Of a DNA stretch of 64,000 bases, positions 17,479 to 27,436 are shown piece by piece. How positions within the stretch are numbered: the first letter of the stretch is position 1; every line of letters starts with the position of its first letter. This DNA is from Pimelobacter simplex (GTDB taxonomy: Bacteria > Actinomycetota > Actinomycetes > Propionibacteriales > Nocardioidaceae): assembly GCF_024662235.1 (NCBI RefSeq), contig NZ_CP096276.1, forward strand, positions 186,001 through 250,000. The letters run 5' to 3'. Made by a program: the position numbers and the translations under genes. Under the pieces are notes generated by a model. The model was given only the letters and a program-made list of their open reading frames with translations. It was not told the DNA's origin and did no database searches.

Positions 17479-19040
17479 CAGACAAGCCTGCCGAAGTACC
17501 CGTCCGCACCGAAGAGGGCGCCACGGTCGAGGAAGAGATTGTAGTAGCTACAGGATGGCTCGCCGAGATGCAGACACGCTGGGCAAGCACCGGAGGCTCG
17601 ACGGCAACCGGGGTCAAGCGGGCAGCGGGACTCACCGAAAACCATTGCGTCTAGGAGCTCGTCTAGGTCGTGTTCGAACACAGCTTGAAGGCCGCCCAGC
17701 ACAAAGTCTCCACGTGAGCCGGCGTACACGAAGGCGCCGAGGTGACGAGGGACGAGGTACTCGGAGAGAGCGTCGCGGTCGATCCCCGCATACACGGCAG
17801 CAGCGCGGATTAGACGGTGTGAGACTGAGTGCAGAAGAGTCAGCACGGCGCTGCCGGTCGTGGGTTGCAGCACTTCGTCCCCCCGCTGCGGGATCTCTGC
17901 AGCGCCGAGGATTGCCAGCCGCGCGTCCTGGGCGGTACTCGGACACGTTGGAAGCAGACCTCGGCCATGAAGCCAGCTAGCCACGCGAACAGGGTCGAGT
18001 CTGATGAACAGCGCCTCGGTCTCGGTCCTGTCTGCGTAGACCCGGTACGCGCCGCGCCGCCCCCGGAACATCACGAGGCGCGACTGCCCGGATGACGCGT
18101 CGCGGCTGTAACCAAACACTCCACGGAGTACCGGGAATCGGTCGACCAGGTCCACGGTCTCGAGACCGGCAGTGGAGAACGCCCCTCGGTAGGAGTGCTC
18201 GAACCGATGCCGTGTTGCGTCACTACCCGCATGGCTGACAAGGTCCGACACCGTCGTGCGGCCGTTGTAGACGCTGATCGCGACGTCCAGAGCCTCTTCG
18301 CGGGCGGCGTCAAGCTTGTCTGCGGGAAGGGAATCGGTCGAGCTACCTTGACTGAACTGTTGTCCTGCGGACTCGGCAGCTTGAACGGCAGCCTGCGCCG
18401 CAGCCTCGCTCAGTCCCATTGCAATCATCTGCTCGTAGAGCGTCCCGGTGCTGCGCGGTGCGGCCTGCGGCCTGGTTCCGGGCATGCCATCGATCACCCA
18501 GTCCAGGCAGTGCGCGGCCCCGCCGATCGCGTTCAGCTCCTGCAGTTGGTCGGGTCTGGCCGGCGTGACCATCGTGAAGTTGTGACTAGTGAAGACATTG
18601 GCGCCCCGGTGAACCGTGTAGCTCATTCCGGGAGCGCCACACCCCCGACACGGACGACCAGCTCCGAGTCCGCGTAGGAGCTCACGGTTACAGGTCGGAC
18701 AGGTGAAGCGCAGGTCTTTGGCCTGAGCAGTGCCGGGCGAGTTCATCTGGACGTCGTCGTGTGCTTGGCAACGAGGAATCCACGGAACTGTCAGGTATCC
18801 GCAGTGGTGAAACCCGACGAACGGCAACTGACTCCATCTGCGAACGCCGCACTTGCAGTCGCCTCTGCGCGAGTTGGTCACCCGCCGACAACGCTGGCAC
18901 ATGTAGAGATCCGGCCAGGACTCGACGGTCACCCCTCTAGGCCGGTTGAGCGTCACTACTTCGACACTGTGACCGCTCGCGATATCGGACGCGGCCCCTC
19001 CGTCACGTCTCGGTGTGGTCGAAGACCAAGGGTGGACGGC
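17478..19040 (-). pseudogene. drmB: drmB-like DUF1998 gene, 3' part (split by IS21-type element)
   Basis: It encodes about residues 79-571 of the reconstructed protein. Cys clusters CQRCRRVTNSRRGDCKCG (about 99-116) and CPTCNRELL..CRGCG look zinc-binding. The C-terminal DUF1998 signature is clear: LLHSVSHRLIRAAAVYAGID, VYAGSRGDFVLGGLQ, and a final CPLDPGC..CPACLHLGEPSCSYYNLFLDR. DrmB is a core DISARM component working with the DrmA helicase. The codons run unbroken up to the IS boundary. With the 5' part at 22860-23016 and one copy of the 4-bp duplication CGGC, the gene has exactly 572 codons including the stop. Confidence 0.8.
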
Positions 19041-19176
19041 TGATGGCGCTCAGCTGAATCTCCCCAGTTCTGCTCACTGAAATTCCCCACCCCGTGGCTC
19101 CACCAGAAGCGGGTGGGGCTCCTTCGAAGATGGCGGTCTCTGACCACCAGCCATCTCACGAAGGAGCCCTCGCTTC

Positions 19177-20601
19177 AGTTGAGTCCCCGATAGTGGTGTA
19201 GCGCGGTCGCCGAGATCGTCACCGGCGAGTACGGATGACGAAGCAGCGGCCACCGCGTGATCCTTCGAGTGAACCTCTCACAGCACTCTCGAACGGAGTC
19301 ATCACGATGACCGCTCCTCACATTGTCGACCCTGCACGCCTGCTCGGTGAAGCCCTCGCCGAAGCGTCGCCAGATCTGATGCGCCAGCTGCTGCAGACGA
19401 TGATCAACGCCCTGCTGTCCGCGGACGCCGACGCCGTGGTCGGCGCCGAGTACGGCCGCCCCACCCCAGGCCGGGTCGCGCAGCGCAACGGCTACCGCCA
19501 CCGCGACCTCGACACCCGCGTCGGCACGATCGATGTGGCGATCCCCAAGCTCCGCAAGGGCACCTACTTCCCCGAATGGTTGCTCGAGCGCCGCAAGCGA
19601 GCCGAGACCGCGCTGATCACCGTGGTAGCGGACTGCTACCTCGCCGGCGTTAGCACGCGGCGGATGGACAAGCTGGTCAAGACCCTCGGCATCGACTCGC
19701 TGTCGAAGTCGCAGGTCTCGCGGATGGCCGCCGAGCTCGACGAGCACGTCGAGCAGTTCCGCCACCGTCCCCTCGATGCCGCTGGCCCGTTCACCTTCGT
19801 CGCCGCCGATGCGTTGACGATGAAGGTCCGCGAGGGCGGCCGGGTGATCAACGCCGCGGTGTTGCTGGCCACCGGCGTGAACGGCGATGGCCACCGCGAG
19901 GTCCTGGGGATGCGGGTGGCCACCGCCGAGACCGGTGCGGCGTGGAACGAGTTCTTCGCCGACCTGGTCGCCCGCGGCCTGTCCGGGGTACGGCTCGTGA
20001 CCAGCGACGCCCACCCCGGTCTGGTCGAGGCGGTCGCAGCGAACCTGGCTGGCGCGGCCTGGCAACGGTGCCGCACCCACTACGCAGCGAACCTCATGTC
20101 GGTGACGCCGAAGTCGATGTGGCCGGCGGTCAAGGCGATGCTGCACAGCGTCTACGACCAGCCCGACCGGCCGGCGGTGCACGCCCAGTTCGACCGGCTG
20201 CTGGACTACGTCGACGGCAAGCTCCCCGAGGTCCACGACCACCTCGACCAAGCGCGTGCGGACATCCTCGCGTTCACCGAATTCCCCAAGGACGTGTGGA
20301 CCCAGATCTGGTCCAACAACCCCGCCGAACGACTCAACCGCGAGATCCGCCGCCGCACCGACGCCGTCGGGATCTTCCCCACCCGCGAGGCCATCGTGCG
20401 CCTCGTCGGCGCGGTCTTGGCCGAGCAGACCGACGAATGGGCCGAAGGCCGCCGATACCTCGGACTCGAAGTCCTCGCCCGCTGCCGCGTCAACCCCATC
20501 CCCACCACCGACACCGAGATCGGAGCCGACCAACTGCCAGCACTCACTGCCTGAACCCCCCAGCGAAGGAACACAGCGCTACACCACTAGCCGGGACTTG
20601 A
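19177..20601 (+). mobile_element. IS256-family element nested in the IS21-type element
   Basis: Flanked by CCCTCGCTTC on both sides (19167-19176 and 20602-20611). Inverted ends share TAGTGGTGTAGCGC and about 22 of 26 bases. It sits between the AAGGAG ribosome-binding site and the ATG of istA, moving the site about 1.4 kb away. Confidence 0.85.
19307..20554 (+). CDS. IS256-family transposase
   Basis: 415 residues from the ATG at 19307. Motifs include NGYRHRDLDTRVGTIDVAIP near the N-terminus, Asp in FTFVAADALTMKVR, Asp in LVTSDAHPGLVEA, the WQRCRTHYAANLM stretch and Glu in NNPAERLNREIRRR. It belongs to the same subgroup as the three identical copies at 31953, 33435 and 38000 but is clearly diverged from them (for example TPGRVAQRNGYRH against MERVNSRNGYRH). 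No frame break is seen. Confidence 0.92.
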   Translation: MTAPHIVDPARLLGEALAEASPDLMRQLLQTMINALLSADADAVVGAEYGRPTPGRVAQRNGYRHRDLDTRVGTIDVAIPKLRKGTYFPEWLLERRKRAETALITVVADCYLAGVSTRRMDKLVKTLGIDSLSKSQVSRMAAELDEHVEQFRHRPLDAAGPFTFVAADALTMKVREGGRVINAAVLLATGVNGDGHREVLGMRVATAETGAAWNEFFADLVARGLSGVRLVTSDAHPGLVEAVAANLAGAAWQRCRTHYAANLMSVTPKSMWPAVKAMLHSVYDQPDRPAVHAQFDRLLDYVDGKLPEVHDHLDQARADILAFTEFPKDVWTQIWSNNPAERLNREIRRRTDAVGIFPTREAIVRLVGAVLAEQTDEWAEGRRYLGLEVLARCRVNPIPTTDTEIGADQLPALTA

Positions 20602-20613
20602 CCCTCGCTTCCC

Positions 20614-21975
20614 ATGCTGACACGGGAGGAAGACATCGACGCTCACGCGTTGCGCCGGCAGGGCTGGACGATCTCTGCGATCGCCCGGCACCTGGGCCGG
20701 GACCGCAAGACCATCCGCGCCTACCTCGACGGCGAGCGGGTCGCCGGGGAACGGAAGCCCGCCGACGACGACCCGTTCGAGCCGTACCTCGACTACGTCC
20801 GCGCACGTCTGACCGAGGACCCGCACCTGTGGGCGGTGACGTTGTTCGACGAGGTCACCGCGCTGGGCTACGACCGGTCGTATCCGACGTTCACCCGCCA
20901 GATCCGCACCCGGGATCTGCGGCCGCACTGCGAGCCCTGCAGCGCGACGAAGGGCCGGGCGAACGCGCCGATCGAGCATCCGCCGGGTGAGGAGACCCAG
21001 TGGGACTGGCTCGAGCTCCCCAACCCGCCAGCGGCCTGGGGATGGGGCAAGAACGCGCACCTGCTCGTCGGCGCGCTGGCCCACTCCGGCAAGTGGCGCG
21101 GCCAACTGGCTCCGACCGAGCAGCAGCCGCACCTGATCGCCGGACTCGACGCCGTCGCCCGCAAGCTGGGTGGACTGACGAAGAAGTGGCGCTTCGACCG
21201 GATGACCACGGTGTGCCACCCGGAGTCGGGCAAGGTGACCGCGACGTTCGCCGCGGTGGCCAAGCACTACGGCGTCCAGATCGCGATCTGCCCGCCGCGA
21301 CGCGGGAACCGCAAGGGCGTGGTCGAGAAGTCCAATCACACCGCCGCGCAACGCTGGTGGCGCACCCTGCCCGACGACGTCACCATCGAGGAAGCCCAAG
21401 CCTCCTTGGACCGTTTCTGCGAGCTGCGTGGTGATGCCCGGCTGCGTCCATCCGCCGTCGACGGCCGAGCCAGCGTGCTCACGGTCGCCGAACGCGAACC
21501 ACTGGCGCCGGTGCCGGCCACGCCGTTCCCCGCCACGATCCGCGAGGACCGGACGGTGTCGGCGCAGGCACTGGTCGCCTGGCGCGGGAACTTCTACTCC
21601 GTCCCGCCCGAGCTGGCCCGAGCCCAGGTCGTCGTGTCCCAGCGCCTCGGCGACCCGCACGTCGACATCGCCACCAGCAGCGGGATCGTGATCGCCCGCC
21701 ACGAGCTCGCACCCGACGGCGCCGGGGTGATGGTCCGCGACCACGGCCACGTGATCGCGCTCGAGCAGCTCGTCCTGGCAGGCCACGACACCTCCCGCCC
21801 GCACCGCCGCAAGGAACGCATCCCACCCGGCCCCGCGGCCCTGGCGGCCGCCGACGTCCTGCGCGCTCGCCAGCAACCCGACGACCTCACCGCCACCGCC
21901 GCTTCCAGCGACGACGTGGTGATCGACCTGTCCAAGTACGACCGAGCAGCAACCGGAAGGAACACCCTCACATGA
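20614..21975 (+). CDS. istA: IS21-family transposase IstA
   Basis: 453 residues. The N-terminal helix-turn-helix (ALRRQGWTISAIARHLGRDR) precedes a DDE integrase core (TQWDWLELP, then VCHPESGKVTATF, AICPPRRGNRKGVVEKSNH) and a C-terminal beta domain (VAWRGNFYSVPPELA). It works with IstB to move the element. The ATG follows the nested IS256 insertion directly, so the original AAGGAG is no longer in front of it and expression is probably reduced. Its 3' end overlaps istB by 4 bases (ATGA). Confidence 0.92.
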   Translation: MLTREEDIDAHALRRQGWTISAIARHLGRDRKTIRAYLDGERVAGERKPADDDPFEPYLDYVRARLTEDPHLWAVTLFDEVTALGYDRSYPTFTRQIRTRDLRPHCEPCSATKGRANAPIEHPPGEETQWDWLELPNPPAAWGWGKNAHLLVGALAHSGKWRGQLAPTEQQPHLIAGLDAVARKLGGLTKKWRFDRMTTVCHPESGKVTATFAAVAKHYGVQIAICPPRRGNRKGVVEKSNHTAAQRWWRTLPDDVTIEEAQASLDRFCELRGDARLRPSAVDGRASVLTVAEREPLAPVPATPFPATIREDRTVSAQALVAWRGNFYSVPPELARAQVVVSQRLGDPHVDIATSSGIVIARHELAPDGAGVMVRDHGHVIALEQLVLAGHDTSRPHRRKERIPPGPAALAAADVLRARQQPDDLTATAASSDDVVIDLSKYDRAATGRNTLT

Positions 21976-22799
21976 CCGACTCCCTGACCGTGCCGATGAA
22001 CGGTACGCAGGCCAGCCTCTACCAGCAGCTGCGCGGCCACCTCGCCGCCTTGAAGCTAACCGCGGCCGCCGAACACCTCCCCGGCGTGCTCGCCCAAGCA
22101 GAAGCCGAAGAGTGGTCGATGACCGCGACGCTCGAGCACCTGCTCGCCCGTGAGGTCGAAGCCACCGAAGCCCGCAGGCTCGCCGGCCGACTCCGGTTCG
22201 CATCCCTGCCGACCCCGGCCACGTTGGCCGACTTCGACTTCGACGCCGCCCCCGGCGTCGACAAAAAGCTCGTCGAGGAGCTCGCGACCTGCCGCTACCT
22301 CGACACCGCGACCAACGTCTTGTTGATCGGACCGCCAGGTGTCGGGAAGACCCATCTCGCCGTCGGGCTCGGCAGGGCTGCGGCCGAAGCCGGCTACCGC
22401 ACCTACTTCACCACCGCCGCCGACCTTGCCGCCCGCTGCCACCGCGCCGCCATCGAAGGACGCTGGGCCACCACGATGCGGTTCTTCGCCGGCCCCACCC
22501 TCCTCGTCATCGACGAGCTCGGCTACCTGCCGCTGCCCGGCGAAGCCGCCTCCGCGCTGTTCCAGGTCGTGTCCCAGCGCTACCTCAAGACCAGCATCGT
22601 GCTGACCACCAACCGCGGCGTCGCAGGCTGGGGCGAAGTGCTCGGCGACACCACCGTCGCCGCCGCCATGCTCGACCGGCTGCTGCACCGCTCTGTGGTG
22701 CTCAACCTGGACGGCGACTCCTACCGACTCCGCGACCACCACGCCAAGAACGAAGCACTCCGTCACGCCGCGACCGGCACCCGCCGACCGCTACAGTGA
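21972..22799 (+). CDS. istB: IS21-family ATPase helper IstB
   Basis: 275 residues, DnaA/DnaC-type AAA+ ATPase. Walker A is GPPGVGKTHLAVGLG (about 117-131), Walker B LLVIDELGYLPL (about 176-187), followed by sensor region TTNRGVAGWGEVLGD. The ATG lies in the istA stop overlap, which implies translational coupling. IstB remodels target DNA and activates IstA. Confidence 0.93.
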   Translation: MTDSLTVPMNGTQASLYQQLRGHLAALKLTAAAEHLPGVLAQAEAEEWSMTATLEHLLAREVEATEARRLAGRLRFASLPTPATLADFDFDAAPGVDKKLVEELATCRYLDTATNVLLIGPPGVGKTHLAVGLGRAAAEAGYRTYFTTAADLAARCHRAAIEGRWATTMRFFAGPTLLVIDELGYLPLPGEAASALFQVVSQRYLKTSIVLTTNRGVAGWGEVLGDTTVAAAMLDRLLHRSVVLNLDGDSYRLRDHHAKNEALRHAATGTRRPLQ

Positions 22800-22859
22800 C
22801 ACCGCCCAGGGTGGGGAACTTAGATGAGCGACCCTGGGGAATTTCGGCGAGCGCCATCA

Positions 22860-23016
22860 CGGCCCCAAGCAGGCGGCGCCGAATTGATCCCTCGTCCACC
22901 AGCAGCGGCTCGGGATCCCGCCACTCCTGCACCCTCCAGATGCGGCCGTCGAGATCCGCCGTCTGACCTGGAAGGAAGTTGAACAGTATCTGGGATGGGC
23001 TTCGTTCGACCCGCAT
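22860..23016 (-). pseudogene. drmB: drmB-like gene, 5' part
   Basis: It starts at the ATG at 23016, 5 bases past the drmA stop, and encodes VERSPSQILFNFLPGQTADL, then DGRIWRVQEWRDPEPLLVDE, up to RRRLLGA, where the IS21-type element interrupts it. The opening R-x-S-Q-x-L...PG...D pattern is that seen at the start of DrmB proteins. Reading across the junction gives RRRLLGA-VHPWSSTTPRRDG without a frame break. Confidence 0.75.
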
Positions 23017-23021
23017 GCCTC

Positions 23022-23449
23022 TCAGATCCCTTCCGTGATGGGTGAACTGTCCTCGACGTCGCGTAGCGATCTCATGACGTTCCCGCTTGGCGAGAGCTCG
23101 TTTGGCCACCGAACCGTGGTCGCGGGGTCGCGAAGCACTGTGAAGTACGTGCGCAGCCATCCCATCAGGTCCTCGCGCGCCCACTGATCAAGCTCGTGGT
23201 GCAGCCCGAGTGCTTCAGCGATTTCATCGAACTCGGACTGAGCGTTGAGACCTGCGGAGTCCGCGAACGCTCGCAGTGTCTGAACCGTCGTGAGCGCCCG
23301 TCCGGATTGGGGCTCGTGGATTGCGAGGCGCCTCGCTTCGACGAGTCCAGGTGTGGTCACCCGCAGCACCCTGCGGCTGCGGCGGGTGATGGGGATCGGC
23401 TCGACGAACCGGTCACCTTGCCTGACGAACTTCTCGAACTGGCGGGCCC
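23022..23449 (-). pseudogene. drmA: drmA-like helicase gene, 3' part
   Basis: The C-terminal region of DrmA: RQFEKFVRQGDRFVEPIPIT, RRSRRVLRVTT, then a helical tail ending in PITEGI. The frame enters from the IS3-type element at 23450. With the 5' part and a 3-bp (CCC) duplication the reconstructed gene has exactly 1014 codons including the stop. Confidence 0.8.
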
Positions 23450-23478
23450 TACCCCCGGATCTTGGACACGGGGTGTGA

Positions 23479-24387
23479 TTACGCGGCGGGCTGCAGCGTA
23501 GCGGCGTGGCCGGTCTCGTAGGCGATCGGCGACAGGTAGCGACACCACGAATGGCGCCGCCGGGTGTTGTAGCGGGTCAGCCACTTGAAGACCTGGCGAC
23601 GGCAGGCGAGCTCGTCGGACCAGGTCCGCTCGTCTTGGAGGACCTCCCGCTTCAGCGCGGCGTTGAATGACTCCGCCAACGCGTTGTCGGCCGAGGACCC
23701 GACGGCACCCATCGACTGGGTCACGCCGAGCTTCGCGCAGAGCTTGGCGTAGTCCTTCGAGCAGTAGACCGACCCGTGGTCGCTGTGGAAGATCGCCCCG
23801 GCCAGTGATCCGCGGGTCGCGGCCGCGGCCTTGAGCGCGTCCTCAACGAGCTCGGTGCGCATGTGATCCGCGATCGCCCAGCCCGCGAGCCGACGGCTGT
23901 AGCAGTCGATCACGGTGGCCAGGTACAGGTTGGTGCCGTCTGCGATCGGCAGGTAGGTGATGTCGCCGACGTAGCGCTGGTTCGGCGCCGGGGCGGTGAA
24001 GTCCCGCTTGAGTAGATCGGGCACCTTCTGTCCCGATGGCTCGGGGATCGTGGTCCGCACGCGTCGCTTCTTGACGTAGCCGCAGATACCGGCCGCACGC
24101 ATCACGCGGGCGACGCGCTTGTGGTTGACCCGCTGCTCAGGCGGTGCGCCGTCGTTGAGGTCGGCGGTGATCCGAGGCGCGCCTTGGGTGTTGTCAGCCT
24201 CGTGGACCTTGCGGATCCGCTCGACCAGCGCGGCGTCCGCGGCGGCCCGCTCGGCCCGCGCTGGTGCCCCGGCCTTCCACGCGTAGTAGGAGGAGCGCTC
24301 GATCTCGACGAGCTCACACAGTCGCTTCACCGTCCAGCCAGGGCGGGAGGTGGCGGAGTTGTCGGCGACGAACTGGAAGCGACTCAC
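23479..24387 (-). CDS. IS3-family transposase OrfB (integrase core)
   Basis: 302 residues. The HTH_21 region (YAWKAGAPARAERAAADAAL) precedes the DDE core: Asp in RYVGDITYLPIADG, Asp in IFHSDHGSVYCSKDY, and Glu in NALAESFNAALKREV, with the usual spacing of 35 residues before the Glu. It overlaps the end of OrfA by 4 bases (ATGA), so it may be translated by coupling or by frameshifting as a fusion. It appears intact. Confidence 0.93.
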   Translation of the reverse strand: MSRFQFVADNSATSRPGWTVKRLCELVEIERSSYYAWKAGAPARAERAAADAALVERIRKVHEADNTQGAPRITADLNDGAPPEQRVNHKRVARVMRAAGICGYVKKRRVRTTIPEPSGQKVPDLLKRDFTAPAPNQRYVGDITYLPIADGTNLYLATVIDCYSRRLAGWAIADHMRTELVEDALKAAAATRGSLAGAIFHSDHGSVYCSKDYAKLCAKLGVTQSMGAVGSSADNALAESFNAALKREVLQDERTWSDELACRRQVFKWLTRYNTRRRHSWCRYLSPIAYETGHAATLQPAA

Positions 24388-24752
24388 CAGCGCGTCTCCC
24401 CGGCGAAATACTTGGCCGCCCGCTGGAGGATCTCCCGCTCGGTCGTCAGCTTCGTTGTCTCTGCCCGCAGCGCCGCATTCTCGGCCTCGAGCCGGGCGAT
24501 CTTCTGCTCCGGCGTCTCATCGGCCGGCCCGGACTGGCTCGACTTCGACGGCGTGGCTTGCAGTGGGCTGGAGGTCAGTGTCCCGTCAGCGGCGGTCTTC
24601 TTGCCGGTCCCGTAGACCTCGAGCCAGTGCCGCAGGGTGCCGCGCACGATGCCGAGGTCCTCGGCGATGCCGCGGACTGTGGCGCCCGGGGTGGACTCGT
24701 ACAAGTCGACGGCCTGACGACGGAACTCCTCGGAGTAGTTCTTCCTGGCCAT
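24384..24752 (-). CDS. IS3-family OrfA (HTH protein)
   Basis: 122 residues. It has an IS3-type helix-turn-helix (YSEEFRRQAVDLYESTPGAT, then IAEDLGIVRGTLRHWL) and a C-terminal leucine-zipper-like coiled coil (IARLEAENAALRAETTKLTTEREIL). It binds the IS ends and partners OrfB. Complete and in the standard order before orfB. Confidence 0.92.
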   Translation of the reverse strand: MARKNYSEEFRRQAVDLYESTPGATVRGIAEDLGIVRGTLRHWLEVYGTGKKTAADGTLTSSPLQATPSKSSQSGPADETPEQKIARLEAENAALRAETTKLTTEREILQRAAKYFAGETRW

Positions 24753-24819
24753 GGTTCCTGGATCATCTCGCTTCCCCAGCAGATGCTGGATTCAGCGTGT
24801 CCAAGAACCGGGGTCAGGC

Positions 24820-27436
24820 CCCGGCCGAACGTCGCGGCTTCTCGCTCCCGCGCGATTCGATGCAATACGTAGACCATGCCGGGATAGCGCCGACCGACGC
24901 GTGCAGTGGTCTGGATGAACTCGGCTGTCGTCAGCGGCACGCCGTGCATCACCATCAGATTCAGACGGTCGATGTCGACACCGTGGGACATCATCGAGGA
25001 TGCAGCGACGACATGGAGACGGTCGGCAAAAGCCTGTTCTGGGTGGTCCAGGCGGTCGAGCACCCGGCGAACCTCGTCGAACGGAGTTTGACCCGTCAGT
25101 GTCGCCGCGTTGACGTCGAAGCCGAGCTGCGTGTCGAGCGAACGCCGAGCCGCGTCGACGTCCCGAACGGTGTTGCCATAGACGACGTTGACGCCGTAGA
25201 CGGAGAGAAGGAAGTCCGCGTGTGCCCTTTCGATTCCGAGCGACTGGCAGACGGCATCTGGATCGTTCGCCAGTTCGCGTACGCAACGCTGCATAGTCGA
25301 CAGAGTGCGGTCGGACACGAACTCAGTCGTCACCCCACGTGGCGCGATCGCAACGTACCTCCGCGCGAGTTCGTCCCCCTCGTTGGACCAGAAGGAACGG
25401 CCCTCGGAGGGTCCCGGTTGCGGGAACACCCTCGCCTCTCGCTGGTACAGAACCTGAATCTGCCGCTCGTATCCGGTGAGGGTTGCAGACGACGCGATCA
25501 CCTTCGCCTTGCGTCCTCCGAGCCGGTCTTGCAAGTGGTCGAGAAGGCCCTCGTAGTGCGCGTCCACGGCGCCAAGGCTGTCTCTGAGCAGGTGCAGCTC
25601 GTCTTGGAGGCGAAGGCGCGGCGCCCAGGACTCTCGCGGCTGGCTTAGAGCCAGTTTGGTTCCTCGACAGCCCGGCACGAGACAGCCGCTCGGTGTCTTG
25701 GAGCGAGACGCGTAGCAGAAACCGTGCCCGGGCTTGTCACAAACCCCCATGGGGGCACCGACGAAGCCCCGCATGGCGGCCTGCATCCCGAGAAGGGCAG
25801 CCTTGTCCAAGGTGCCGACCACGACTGACGGGAGGAACCGATAGATCTCCTGATCGACGACGTAGAAGGGTAGGCCGGGCTCTTCCCAGGGGCACTCGGT
25901 GTTGGTGCAAACGTGTCGCAGACGCCACGACGCTCGGTCGAAGTCCATGTCGATGTCGGTCGACCGGCAGAACGGGCAGTGGAGCAGCACCTGAAACCGG
26001 CCCGGCATAGCTGGGTCAGCCGGGTCCGGATCTCTGTCCTGGGGATCAAGGGGGATCGAGTTCGGCGTTCCTCCGGCCCCGACAAAGAAGCCGAGAGCGA
26101 AGGGATCCCCGCCCAGGCCCTGTTCCTGTCGCATCAACTCGGCGCCAGCAAGTGCGTCGGCGAAGCGCTGCGTCTGCTGAAGTGACAGCATTCGTAGCGG
26201 GAATCGACTCCAGGCTGTGATGCCTTGCCGCTTCCCGGTCATTCGGTCGTAAAGAACCGCCGTGCAAAGCAGCCCGAGGTATGTCTCGGTCTTGCCGCCG
26301 CCCGTCGCGAACCAGACGACGTCCACAGTGTCGCTAGCCGAGCCGTCGACGATGCCGTCCAAGGAACTGACGAGAAACCCGATCTGGAACGGGCGCCATC
26401 CCGGGTATCTTCCAGCCGCCGCGTGTGCCATAGCGCGGTTGGCCAGCCGGAAAGCGAGCAACAGCTGTGCGTTTGACCTCAGCAGCTCGATGCCGGCCTC
26501 GAGGCGCTGCATCTCGACAGTCCAGAGCGCGGCACCAGCGTTGGCCTGATCGATCATCTCCGGGTTCCAGCCCTCACGGGCGGCGCGGTCCTCGAGGGCT
26601 CGACTAGACCAGTGGTCGTCACCCCAGGCATTGGCTTCCCGCACCAGGTGGTCCAGCGAAGGGAAAGGGTCTACGGCCAGCGTGGCGAACGAGAGATCAG
26701 GCGGATCTGAGGGCCGGTCCCACCAAACCGATCGTCGCCGGCTCGCTTCGACGAAGTCCGTCGTGCGGAAGCCACCACCATTGATCGGTTCGACGCCACA
26801 GTTGCGGCCGAACGCCGGGACCGCGCGGTCGAAGCGGAACGAATCAGGGAGGGACTCGAGTTGGAAGGGAACAGTCTCCAGTTCTGTTAGCTCGAGAACC
26901 GCCTCGTAAACGTGCGTATCTGGTAGTTGTCGAGTTGCTACCGGACTCGTGTTCACGAGGGAGATGACCATCTCGGTCGCGCCTCGCCATCTCTGCACAT
27001 CCACGCGTACTTCGGCCGTGCGCCCAGCGCCCCCGGCCGCAGCGATTGCGGACTCCAGGTCATGCACGCCGAAGACCTGTGTCTCGTCGACGTCCTTGAC
27101 TGCAATTGAGAGCGGCACGTCGACGAGAGCGTCTTTCGTCCAGCCGGCATCGTTTCGGGTCCAGGTGCGCAGCTTGACCCGAACGCGGGGTCTCCACGGT
27201 CCAACCTGATCGCGAGGTCGTACCCGAATGTCGATGGCACACGGATCCAAGCGCTTGCCTCGGCTGCCAAGACCGCTCAGCTGAACCGTCTCCTCCGACG
27301 CAAGACGACCGAGCCAGAAGGTGCCCTTCGGAGCCTCGCTCAGCTGATGAACCTCGTCGCCTCGTCCGCCGAAGATGACCCTCTCGTTCACCCAATCGAC
27401 GAACAACTCGGCCGCCTCGACCTCACTCTGCATCAT
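24820..27436 (-). pseudogene. drmA: drmA-like helicase gene, 5' part (split by IS3-type element)
   Basis: It encodes the first 870 or so residues of a protein of about 1013 residues. It starts at ATG 27436 (or 27433), overlapping the sigma-factor gene by 14 bases. Walker A is FATGGGKTETYLGL near residue 376-389, followed by RFPLRMLSLQQTQRF. The second helicase domain has SATLTGYERQIQ, then SSMMSHGVDIDRLNLMVMHG and TARVGRRYPGMVYVLHRIA (motif VI with arginine finger). A zinc-finger-like CPFCRSTD..CTNTECPW is inserted between the lobes. This is the layout of DrmA, the DISARM helicase thought to translocate on invading DNA with DrmB. Confidence 0.82.

Larger units (their letters stand above)
19041..22859 (+). 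mobile_element. IS21-family element in drmB, carrying a nested IS256-type element
   Basis: Ends are TGATGGCGCTC (19041 rightwards) and its complement ending at 22859, beginning TG and ending CA as in IS21. Each end also has two staggered copies of a CTGAAATTCCCCA-like motif, the multiple terminal repeats of this family. Flanks show CGGC on both sides (19037-19040, 22860-22863). The element carries istA and istB. Without the nested element it would be about 2.4 kb. Confidence 0.85.
23450..24819 (-). mobile_element. IS3-family element in drmA
   Basis: About 1.37 kb with inverted ends TACCCCCGGATCTTGGACAC (23450-23469) and GTGTCCAAGAACCGGGGTCA (24797-24816). A 3-bp CCC duplication (23447-23449 and 24820-24822) restores the drmA frame. 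A 5-bp match (GGCCC) is also visible but would leave drmA out of frame, so the shorter duplication is preferred; the right edge could differ by a few bases. Confidence 0.8.

Noticed and set aside
23445..24821. 5-bp GGCCC as target duplication of the IS3-type element
   Set aside because: It would leave the rejoined drmA with 3043 bases, out of frame; a 3-bp CCC duplication gives 1014 whole codons.
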